Assembly (NCBI GenBank): GCA_009923375.1
Contig: RFTO01000035.1
Location: 1 to 9,416, forward strand
Length of the DNA stretch: 9,416 bases
Source of the DNA: Actinomycetota bacterium
GTDB lineage: Bacteria; Actinomycetota; Actinomycetes; S36-B12; UBA5976
Direction: 5' to 3'
Positions 1 through 5,733 of the stretch are shown one piece after another. Positions within the stretch are counted from its first letter, which is position 1; every line of letters starts with the position of its first letter. The translations under genes and the position numbers were made by a program. Below the pieces are notes generated by a model. That model did not search any database and was not told the DNA's origin. It was given only the letters and a program-made list of their open reading frames with translations.

Positions 1-326
1 TCATCCAGGAAGACCCGGGTAACAACGCAGTTGTCTCACGAATCTTCGCCTACCGCATCAGCGATGGTGCATTTGCGGAAATCGCCCACTTCGATGAGAA
101 CCGCTTCACCCCGGGCAAGTCGATGTTCATCACGCAGGACGAGGAGTCCAGTGGCATCATCGAGGCTCCCGCGCTTGGGGCGAACACCTACCTGTTCGAT
201 GCCCAGGTTCACTCAGCTAAGGAACTGCTTGCGGGCACCGGCGCTGGAACGGCTGCGGAGTACGTCGAAGGTGGGCAGCTCCTGCGCCTCACCGTGAAGA
301 ACTGGACTAACGTCTACGGAAGCTGA
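1..326 (+). CDS. C-terminal part of a DUF839/PhoX-like secreted protein (5' end outside window)
   Basis: The reading frame is open from base 3 and ends with TGA at 324-326, giving about 107 residues of a C-terminus. Visible landmarks are an ITQDEESSGII segment followed by TYLFDAQVHSAKEL and then VEGGQLLRLTV. This arrangement (DEESSG..., then an L(L/F)D(V/A)Q(A/V)H strand, then VEGGQLL) is one I associate from memory with the C-terminal blades of DUF839/PhoX-like beta-propeller proteins. Those are usually exported and linked to calcium-dependent phosphatase or esterase activity. The signal peptide and metal-binding regions would lie upstream of the window, so export and activity cannot be checked. 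Any ATG inside this stretch (for example at 123) is internal, not a start. The gene ends 13 bp before a strong hairpin terminator. The gene is certainly real; the family name is moderately supported. Confidence 0.6.
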   Translation, partial: IQEDPGNNAVVSRIFAYRISDGAFAEIAHFDENRFTPGKSMFITQDEESSGIIEAPALGANTYLFDAQVHSAKELLAGTGAGTAAEYVEGGQLLRLTVKNWTNVYGS

Positions 327-339
327 CGCTTCCATCATC

Positions 340-378
340 ATGAAGGCCCGTCCCCGTTAATCGGGGGCGGGCCTTCAT
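340..378. terminator. Bidirectional hairpin terminator between convergent genes
   Basis: A 17-bp inverted repeat (340-356 with 362-378) encloses a 5-nt loop, TTAAT. It is perfect except for one G-T pair in one orientation (A-C in the other). It lies 13 bp after the stop of the DUF839-like gene on the + strand and 39 bp after the heliorhodopsin stop on the - strand, so it can end both transcripts. There is no clear T-tract on either side, as is common for actinobacterial hairpin terminators. Confidence 0.85.
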
Positions 379-417
379 GTTTGCGTCAAATCACCGCAGC
401 GAATTAGCGAATCGCGT

Positions 418-1212
418 TCACGGCGTCGGCATGGAGCTTGTCGCCAAAACCCCGGCAAAGATCTGCCAGGCTAGCAACGACTTCGCGACAAACGAGAGTG
501 TGATGTAGGAGCGCTCGCCAACGAGGTAGTCCTTCCAGCGGCCGATTTGCTTGTATTGCAGCCACTGCACGATCGCGAAGCAGTTGAACAGCAGGAATAG
601 GGTGATGACGATTCCATAGACGAATGTCGGCGGTTCGTCTGTGCTCCCTGGCGAGATGAGCAACCAGAACATCCCCACCCACGGAATCACTCCAGCGAAG
701 CAGCCAAACCAGAAGGGCAGCAACCCGCCCTTGCCCGGCTCCTCGTACTTCTCCTGCAGCCAGCCAAAGAGAATCATCGAGACATTGCAGCCGATGATGG
801 CGAGCAGTGCTACCAAGTTCCACACAGCGTTGATCAAGCTGATGAGCACAATCATCACGGTCGATGAGATCGCGTATTCCACCCAGCGGGTGATGTTTTG
901 CTTGCGGGCGAGGTCGGCGGCGTAACGCTTGTTGCCCGGACCGACGATCCAGAAGTGCGCCGCTGCACTCAGGAGCGAGAAGATGGCCACACCAATGGCC
1001 ATGGGGAAGTCGAGGACGTGAACCGTCTGGAATGTCGTGCTGGGAATCGGTGGGCCGGTCAGATAAGAAACTGACACCGGCAATGTGAAGTCATTGGCCA
1101 ACACCAAGATGGCGATACCTTGCGCGAGGTGGAAGATTCCCGCCCACAGGTTGTAGCGCCGCAAGCCTGCTAAGCGCTCTGGTGCGATGTCGAGTGGGGT
1201 TGCTGATGCCAT
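418..1212 (-). CDS. Heliorhodopsin
   Basis: A 264-residue, seven-helix membrane protein that matches the heliorhodopsin family over its whole length. These are retinal-binding light sensors of inverted topology (N-terminus cytoplasmic), with a long photocycle and no pump activity shown for most members. Signature segments are RWVEY at 109-113, the stretch SMILFGWLQEKY (145-156), LLPFWFGC (164-171) and VAKSLLAWQIF (242-252). The retinal Schiff-base lysine is K244 in the last helix, the counterion E112 in helix 3. H28, H86 and S240 correspond to H23, H80 and S237 of the 48C12 protein, whose Lys and Glu are K241 and E107. The start is supported by GGAGGAA (1218-1224) five bases before ATG. It lies 134 bp downstream of the photolyase on the same strand, probably as the last gene of that operon or with its own promoter. 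It ends at the shared terminator. The identification is very secure; its signalling partner is not visible. Confidence 0.97.
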   Translation of the reverse strand: MASATPLDIAPERLAGLRRYNLWAGIFHLAQGIAILVLANDFTLPVSVSYLTGPPIPSTTFQTVHVLDFPMAIGVAIFSLLSAAAHFWIVGPGNKRYAADLARKQNITRWVEYAISSTVMIVLISLINAVWNLVALLAIIGCNVSMILFGWLQEKYEEPGKGGLLPFWFGCFAGVIPWVGMFWLLISPGSTDEPPTFVYGIVITLFLLFNCFAIVQWLQYKQIGRWKDYLVGERSYITLSFVAKSLLAWQIFAGVLATSSMPTP

Positions 1213-1346
1213 ATGAGTTCCTCCGTGTGCGGCTTCACTTGTGACTTACGCCGATGCGGACAGGCTACCGACCAATGCCGCGGGAGGGAGGCAGTTCGCG
1301 TGTGCATACATGCGCGAGTTGCGGTGACCGCGCTGCGCCTGGGCGC
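1213..1346 (-). promoter_or_regulatory. Photolyase-heliorhodopsin intergenic region, possible heliorhodopsin promoter
   Basis: This 134-bp gap is long compared with the overlapping genes upstream, so a separate promoter for heliorhodopsin is possible. On the - strand a TANNNT box, TAGCCT, lies at 1267-1262, about 50 bp before the ATG, without a convincing -35. A short palindrome, GCATACATGC (1304-1313), lies a little upstream of it and could be an operator. Just after the photolyase stop, GCGCCCAGGCGC can form a small hairpin with no T-tract, too weak to call a terminator. All of this is suggestive only. Confidence 0.25.
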
Positions 1347-2819
1347 TTAAATCTCGCCTGCCGACAGTCCGTCAAGAACCTCGCGCGCCCTGATCCTCAA
1401 TTCAGGCAGATCGCTTAACTTCCCGAGGCCATGGAGCTGTTGACTCATCCGATGGTTGCCAGCGAAACTCTCGCGGTGCCTATCCAGAAAGTCCCAGTAA
1501 AGAGTGGTGAACGGGCAAGCGGTCTCGCCGACGCGTAACTTCGGGTTGTAGATGCAGCCCTTGCAGTAGTGGGACATGCGATTGATGTAGGCGCCACCTG
1601 CCGCGTACGGCTTGGTCATCATCCGGCCGCCGTCTGCATGCACTCCCATGCCGATGACATTGGGCACCATCACCCACTCTGCGGCGTCGATGAAACTCTC
1701 GCGCATCCAGTCAAGGAATTCTTGTGGGGAGGTGCCCGTCACCAATGCAAGATTGCTCAACACCATCAGACGCGGGATGTGGTGCGCCCATGCTCGCTGT
1801 TCGACATCGGCCACCACTGATGACACACAATGCATCTGCGTGGCGCGTGAATCCTTAAACAGCGGCAAGAGGGGGCGGTTCGCGTTGAGTTGGTTCTCCT
1901 CGCGGTAACTCTCCCCGAGATGCCAGTACATCCCGTTGACATACTCGCGCCAGCCGATGATTTGGCGGACGAATGCCTCAACGGATTGGATCGGCGCCGC
2001 GCCAGCACTGTAAGCACGCAGCACCGACTCCAGCACTTCGGACGGATGTAAGAGCCCGTTGTTGATGTACGGGCTGAGCAGCGAGTGGTGCATGGCCCAG
2101 TTGTCCGCGCTCATCGCATCTTCATACGGGCCGAAGCCGTGCAAGTGTTTGTCGACGAAGTAATTCAGTTGCATCAGCGCACCACTTCGGGTGGTCGCCC
2201 ATGTGGTGGTAGGTGAATGGCTGAGCTCGCGAGCGACCTGCATGTCGATCTCATCGCGCGCGTGCTGCAAATACGGCGCCCAGTCGTAATTCTTGGGCGG
2301 GGGAAGCCGGTTGTCCTGGTCATAATTCCAGCGGCCGCCCGTGGGTTCCGTGCCTTCCATCAGAATGTCCAGGCGTTTGCGCTGGGCGCGATAAAAGTTC
2401 TCCATGAGCAGCGACTTTTGGCTGGATGCCCACTGCGCGAAGAGCGTGCGTGACGTGAGGAAGAGATCGTTTTCCACCAACTCCACACCGAAGCCGACGA
2501 GATCCTGCATCTGTCGGAATGAGGACGGTTCGGCCGCGACCAGCGGAACGTTTGGATATTTCGTACGAACCTCGCGTAAGCCATCGAGGGTTGTTGGAGC
2601 CTGCACATATTCGACCGCAATCCCCTGCTGCCGAAGCTCTTGCGCGAAATGTCGCGCGGAGGACACCATGAAGAAGAGCCGCTCAGGGTGCCAGTCGCGG
2701 CCTGTGAGCATCCGCTGGCTTTCAACGAGCGCGACGACATCGGTGGCGGGGTTGAGTGACTTCAACGCGCCGAAGTTGATGTTCAAGTGATCGAAGGGGA
2801 CGTAAATAATCCGACTCAT
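1347..2819 (-). CDS. FeS-type bacterial (6-4) photolyase / cryptochrome (deoxyribodipyrimidine photolyase-related protein)
   Basis: A 490-residue member of the prokaryotic (6-4) photolyase/FeS-BCP group, typified by Agrobacterium PhrB and Rhodobacter CryB. Members bind FAD, a lumazine antenna and a [4Fe-4S] cluster, and use blue light to repair (6-4) photoproducts or to signal. The N-terminal Rossmann-like antenna domain covers about 1-140 and the helical FAD domain about 210-490. Four cysteines, C331, C419, C422 and C435, have exactly the spacing of the PhrB cluster ligands (350, 438, 441, 454). H347, in WAHHIPRLMVLSN, falls on the PhrB catalytic His366. With the same offset, PhrB Trp390 is W371 but Trp342 becomes D323. 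The ATG overlaps the DUF2256 stop as ATGA and no good Shine-Dalgarno is visible, so translation is probably coupled. Repair versus signalling cannot be settled from sequence. Confidence 0.93.
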   Translation of the reverse strand: MSRIIYVPFDHLNINFGALKSLNPATDVVALVESQRMLTGRDWHPERLFFMVSSARHFAQELRQQGIAVEYVQAPTTLDGLREVRTKYPNVPLVAAEPSSFRQMQDLVGFGVELVENDLFLTSRTLFAQWASSQKSLLMENFYRAQRKRLDILMEGTEPTGGRWNYDQDNRLPPPKNYDWAPYLQHARDEIDMQVARELSHSPTTTWATTRSGALMQLNYFVDKHLHGFGPYEDAMSADNWAMHHSLLSPYINNGLLHPSEVLESVLRAYSAGAAPIQSVEAFVRQIIGWREYVNGMYWHLGESYREENQLNANRPLLPLFKDSRATQMHCVSSVVADVEQRAWAHHIPRLMVLSNLALVTGTSPQEFLDWMRESFIDAAEWVMVPNVIGMGVHADGGRMMTKPYAAGGAYINRMSHYCKGCIYNPKLRVGETACPFTTLYWDFLDRHRESFAGNHRMSQQLHGLGKLSDLPELRIRAREVLDGLSAGEI

Positions 2820-3004
2820 CGCGCCGACTTCGAGTTCTTCTTGCAGCGCTCAGAGCAGTACTTCACGTCATCCCAGTCGCGCGCCCATTTCTTACGCCAC
2901 TCGAAGTCGCGGCCGCAGCTGACGCAGGTCTTCGGTGCGAACCCGTTCTTGGTTCGGGCAACTCGCGACCCTGCCGAGGCTTCGCCCGGTCGGTCACTAG
3001 CCAT
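2816..3004 (-). CDS. DUF2256 small zinc-finger-like protein
   Basis: A 62-residue basic protein with the DUF2256 signature: CVSCGRDF, then WRKKWARDWDDVKYCSERC. C27, C30, C50 and C54 form a CxxC-x19-CxxxC set that suggests a single metal site. The family has no established function and is repeatedly found beside, or fused to, photolyase/cryptochrome-related genes; the same holds here. The first 20 residues or so are extra relative to the compact core I remember for the family. No better in-frame start is present, and GAGG lies 10 nt before the ATG. It overlaps the upstream serine hydrolase by 8 nt and the photolyase by 4 nt, so all three are very probably translated from one mRNA. A role in helping the photolyase (DNA contact or cofactor handling) is inference only. 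Confidence 0.92.
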   Translation of the reverse strand: MASDRPGEASAGSRVARTKNGFAPKTCVSCGRDFEWRKKWARDWDDVKYCSERCKKNSKSAR

Positions 3005-3782
3005 CGAGCGTCCGCCTCATTCGAGCAATGGTGAGCGCCTGATCGAAGTCCTCGCCTGAGTATTCAACGGCGCTGCGACCTGTGCGCACATCCACCAATG
3101 CCATGAGCCCAAATCCTGGCCCGCTGCCGCCATGCCCAACGCGCAATGGCTGTTCACTTTCGCTGCCACCGTCGGTCATAAACCCAAAGTTATAGCCAGG
3201 CGCATCGAAACCAGTGCCCGCGTGTGAAACCGGAACCCAACCGGTAGATAACCCGATGGTGCTCGCGCGGTGCTCGGTCAGCTTGGCCATCGCCGGCGCG
3301 ATGGCTTCTGGTGCCGCGACTAAGGTGCCTGAGTACACCCAGCGAGGGTCGTAGCCCGGCACAACTGCTGTTGGTAATTCCCACTCGATGAATCCGGTGA
3401 TCCCCAGGGGGTCCAGGACTAGCTGGCTCAACGCTGTGAAGAAGCTGCTGCTGGTCTGCTGCTCCACCAGCATTCGAAGAAGGAGAAAGCCGATATTGGA
3501 GTAGTGGAATCCAACGTGGTTGTGAGGGGCATCGCCGCACAGTGCAAGCAGTGTGTCTCGCTCCCACGCCGGTTGGCCGGCAACGACAGCGGAGCGATAT
3601 TCGGGAAGTTGCGTGTAATCGCCGAGCCCGGAGGTGTGGTTCAGCAACGACTCGATGGACCGAGAGGCATAGACGGCTGGCAACGCCGGCAGCATCGCGC
3701 CAATCTGCTGCTGCAGTGGAATGTCGAGCTCAAGCACCGCTTGCGCCAGAAACGGCTTAGAGATCGAGTAGACGGGGATCAT
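2997..3782 (-). CDS. Serine hydrolase of the beta-lactamase / PBP-like family, N-terminally short
   Basis: A 261-residue protein of the class C beta-lactamase-like serine hydrolase family (penicillin-binding, esterase or D-aminopeptidase-like enzymes). The catalytic SxxK is S6-I-S-K9; LLNHTSGL follows at 46-53; the second triad element is Y94-S-N96; HGGSGPGF (217-224) stands where other members have KTG or HxG. The catalytic set therefore looks complete. Family members normally carry some 40-70 residues before SxxK, whereas here the ATG is only five residues before the serine. Upstream the frame stays open for just 13 codons to TAA at 3824-3822, with only CTG codons as alternative starts, and the tRNA-Arg gene ends at 3872, so a normal N-terminus cannot fit. 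No signal peptide is present. A moderate GAGAAG ribosome site precedes the ATG. It may be a shortened but functional cytoplasmic enzyme, or a decayed leading gene. The substrate is unknown. Confidence 0.85.
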   Translation of the reverse strand: MIPVYSISKPFLAQAVLELDIPLQQQIGAMLPALPAVYASRSIESLLNHTSGLGDYTQLPEYRSAVVAGQPAWERDTLLALCGDAPHNHVGFHYSNIGFLLLRMLVEQQTSSSFFTALSQLVLDPLGITGFIEWELPTAVVPGYDPRWVYSGTLVAAPEAIAPAMAKLTEHRASTIGLSTGWVPVSHAGTGFDAPGYNFGFMTDGGSESEQPLRVGHGGSGPGFGLMALVDVRTGRSAVEYSGEDFDQALTIARMRRTLDG

Positions 3783-3871
3783 GCACGGCTCGCTTCTCAG
3801 GTGGGATATGCGCAGCGGACCTTAGGTTCACAGCGAGTCGCACTCACTCGACTTCAGCAGAATTTCCGAAG
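3783..3871 (-). promoter_or_regulatory. Leader region of the serine hydrolase-photolyase-heliorhodopsin operon, possible promoter
   Basis: The 89 bp between the tRNA-Arg 3' end and the serine hydrolase ATG are the only place for a dedicated operon promoter. A TANNNT box, TAAGGT, lies on the - strand at 3824-3819 and would give a leader of about 30 nt. No convincing -35 accompanies it. Readthrough from the tRNA-Arg transcript is an alternative, since both run in the same direction and no hairpin separates them. Confidence 0.25.
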
Positions 3872-3944
3872 TGCGCCCGAAGGGATTCGAACCCCTAACC
3901 TTCTGATCCGTAGTCAGATGCTCTATCCGTTGAGCTACGGGCGC
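3872..3944 (-). tRNA. tRNA-Arg(ACG)
   Basis: A 73-nt cloverleaf on the - strand. The acceptor stem pairs GCGCCCG with CGGGCGC, with discriminator A. The anticodon stem TCTGA/TCAGA encloses loop CTACGGA with anticodon ACG (bases 3911-3909), normally edited to ICG for CGN codons. The T-arm is AGGGG-TTCGAAT-CCCTT. CCA is not encoded. A TANNNT box, TAGAGT (3971-3966), about 20 bp upstream of the mature 5' end may be its -10 element. The gene sits 62 bp after mmsA. Confidence 0.96.
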
Positions 3945-3986
3945 CGTGCAATGAAGCGAAGCCAGACTCTACCGCCCCGCTGCAAT

Positions 3987-4001
3987 GGCGAACGAATCGC
4001 C
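3987..4001 (-). terminator. Weak hairpin after the semialdehyde dehydrogenase gene
   Basis: GGCGA (3987-3991) and TCGCC (3997-4001) form a perfect 5-bp stem with a 5-nt loop only six bases after the mmsA stop. The stem is short and lacks a T-tract, so it may be only a weak terminator or an mRNA 3'-end stabiliser. Confidence 0.25.
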
Positions 4002-4006
4002 CTAAG

Positions 4007-5494
4007 TCAGCGGTTTTGTGGAAATCCGAGGTTGATTCCGCCGTGGCTCGGGTCGAGCCACCGACTCGTGACCACTTTGCCGCGCGTGTAGAACTGCACC
4101 CCGTCGGTGCCGTGTGCATGCAGATCGCCAAACAACGAGGCCTTCCAACCGCCGAATGAGAAGTACGCCATCGGCACTGGAATCGGAACGTTGATGCCGA
4201 CCATGCCAACCTCTACTTCATGCTGGAAGCGCCGTGCAGCGCCTCCGTCGTTGGTGAAGATCGCGGTGCCGTTGCCATACGGGTGGTCATTCACCAGCTG
4301 CAGTGCCTCTTGGTAACTGTTCACGCGCAACACCGACAGCACAGGTCCGAAAATTTCATCAGTGTAAACGCTCATCGCCGGGGTGGCATGATCGATCAGA
4401 GTTGGTCCGAGCCAGAAGCCATTCTCGTCGCCATCCACTGTGACTCCACGGCCATCAGCAACCACTGTCGCGCCGGCATCAATCGCTGCTTGCACATAAC
4501 CGGCCACCCGGTCGCGGTGTTCCTGGGTGATGAGCGGACCCATATCAACCTCGTGGGTGCCGTCGCCGGTGCGCAGCTTCGCCAATCGCTCGGCGATCTT
4601 TGCCACCAGCGCATCTGCAATCGGCTCAACTGCCACAAGCGCGGAGATCGCCATGCATCGCTCACCGGCAGAACCGAAGCCGGCGTTGATGGCTGCATCT
4701 GCCGCGAGGTCTAGGTCGGCGTCAGGCAGCACAACCATATGGTTCTTCGCCCCGCCGAGTGCCTGCACGCGCTTTCCGTTCTTGGTGCCCGTTTCATACA
4801 CATAGCGCGCGATCGGTGTGGAGCCGACGAAGGAGACAGCCTTCACCCGAGCATCGTGAAGCAGCGCGTCAACTGCCACCTTGTCGCCTTGCAGCACATT
4901 GAACACACCATCGGGTAATCCCGCTTCGGTGAGCCACTGTGCAATCAGCAGTGCCGCGCCTGGATCTTTCTCGCTTGGCTTGGCGACCACACTGTTTCCA
5001 CACGCGATGGCGATGGGGAAGAACCACATCGGCACCATCGCCGGGAAGTTAAACGGGGAGATGATTCCGACCACTCCCACCGGTTGGCGGATGGAATAGA
5101 CATCCACATTGGTGGAGACGTTCTCGCTGAACGAGCCCTTCATCAGATGCGGAATACCGCAAGCAAAATCAACGACTTCCTGGCCGCGCGTCACTTCGCC
5201 GAGCGCATCGGGGAGGGTCTTGCCGTGTTGCTGCGTGATCACTGCGGCAAGTTCGCCCTTGCGGGCGTTGAGAATCTCGCGGAAGGCGAACATCACGGTG
5301 GAGCGAGTTGCTAGCGACGCATGGCGCCAGGAATTAAATGCCTCCGACGCTGCCGTGATGGCGGCATCAGCAGTCGCTTGGTCGGCAAACGGAACTTCTG
5401 CAATGGCGGCGCCCGTGGCTGGATTGAACACGGTGCCACGTCGCTCACCGCCGGCGACTAACTGCCCGTTGATGTAATGGTGGATCTGCTCCAT
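4007..5494 (-). CDS. mmsA: CoA-acylating methylmalonate-semialdehyde dehydrogenase
   Basis: A 495-residue aldehyde dehydrogenase that converts methylmalonate semialdehyde (or malonate semialdehyde) plus CoA and NAD+ to propionyl-CoA (or acetyl-CoA) with loss of CO2, in valine, thymine/beta-alanine or myo-inositol catabolism. The catalytic cysteine is C280 in GERC; the oxyanion Asn is N149 in SPFNFP. R103 and R279 have the same 176-residue spacing as the carboxylate-binding Arg107 and Arg283 of Bacillus IolA. Where hydrolytic ALDHs have the general-base Glu of ELGG, this protein has ALGGAKNH, a hallmark of the CoA-dependent branch. The PFGPVL-like motif is IFGPVL (381-386). I chose ATG at 5494, with GGGAG six bases upstream, over an in-frame GTG at 5524 that has no ribosome site. 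No valine or inositol pathway genes flank it here, so which pathway it serves is open. Confidence 0.95.
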   Translation of the reverse strand: MEQIHHYINGQLVAGGERRGTVFNPATGAAIAEVPFADQATADAAITAASEAFNSWRHASLATRSTVMFAFREILNARKGELAAVITQQHGKTLPDALGEVTRGQEVVDFACGIPHLMKGSFSENVSTNVDVYSIRQPVGVVGIISPFNFPAMVPMWFFPIAIACGNSVVAKPSEKDPGAALLIAQWLTEAGLPDGVFNVLQGDKVAVDALLHDARVKAVSFVGSTPIARYVYETGTKNGKRVQALGGAKNHMVVLPDADLDLAADAAINAGFGSAGERCMAISALVAVEPIADALVAKIAERLAKLRTGDGTHEVDMGPLITQEHRDRVAGYVQAAIDAGATVVADGRGVTVDGDENGFWLGPTLIDHATPAMSVYTDEIFGPVLSVLRVNSYQEALQLVNDHPYGNGTAIFTNDGGAARRFQHEVEVGMVGINVPIPVPMAYFSFGGWKASLFGDLHAHGTDGVQFYTRGKVVTSRWLDPSHGGINLGFPQNR

Positions 5495-5650
5495 CGCCCG
5501 CTCCCGACTCCTGCTCTCTCCCACCGACTGCGCTCAAAAGTCACATCGACGAATGTGCGGTGTTTACCCACAGTACGCGTCTGCTTGGGTGACTGGGGAC
5601 CACCCCCATGCCACGGTCTAGCCGGCATTGGCCCGAAAGCTGCAGCCACC

Positions 5651-5719
5651 AGACTTACATTCTGGGTACGCTAAGACCTACAATCTGGGTACGCTAAGAC
5701 CTACAATCTGGATGCGCTC
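5651..5719 (+). repeat. Three tandem 23-bp repeats upstream of the AAA/DUF4143 gene
   Basis: Three head-to-tail 23-bp units occupy 5651-5673, 5674-5696 and 5697-5719, with consensus AGACCTACAATCTGGGTACG plus CTA. Units 1 and 2 differ at two positions and units 2 and 3 at four, all changes in the last unit being in its second half. The array ends four bases before the AAGGAG ribosome site and 14 bases before the ATG of the next gene. Each unit contains TANNNT-like hexamers (TACAAT or TACGCT), so the array probably holds the promoter and may be a multi-site operator. The 23-bp period is close to two helical turns. Confidence 0.85.
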
Positions 5720-5733
5720 ATGGAAGGAGTCAC

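Noticed and set aside
404..823. A 139-codon - strand frame overlapping heliorhodopsin in another frame
   Set aside because: The heliorhodopsin frame contains the retinal lysine and all family motifs; the alternative shows none.
3504..4091. A 195-codon + strand frame across the serine hydrolase, tRNA-Arg and mmsA end
   Set aside because: It runs antisense through a tRNA and two real genes, and its product resembles nothing known.
5495..5524. Upstream in-frame GTG start for mmsA, adding 10 residues
   Set aside because: No ribosome site precedes it and the extra residues do not fit the usual N-terminus; ATG at 5494 has GGGAG at good spacing.
5590..5610. GGGG/CCCC inverted repeat upstream of mmsA as an operator
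   Set aside because: A stem of five G-C pairs around a short loop is common by chance in GC-rich DNA and no promoter elements line up with it.
5651..5719. The 23-bp repeats as a CRISPR array or replication iterons
   Set aside because: The units are contiguous with no spacers, there are only three, and no cas or replication initiator gene is nearby.
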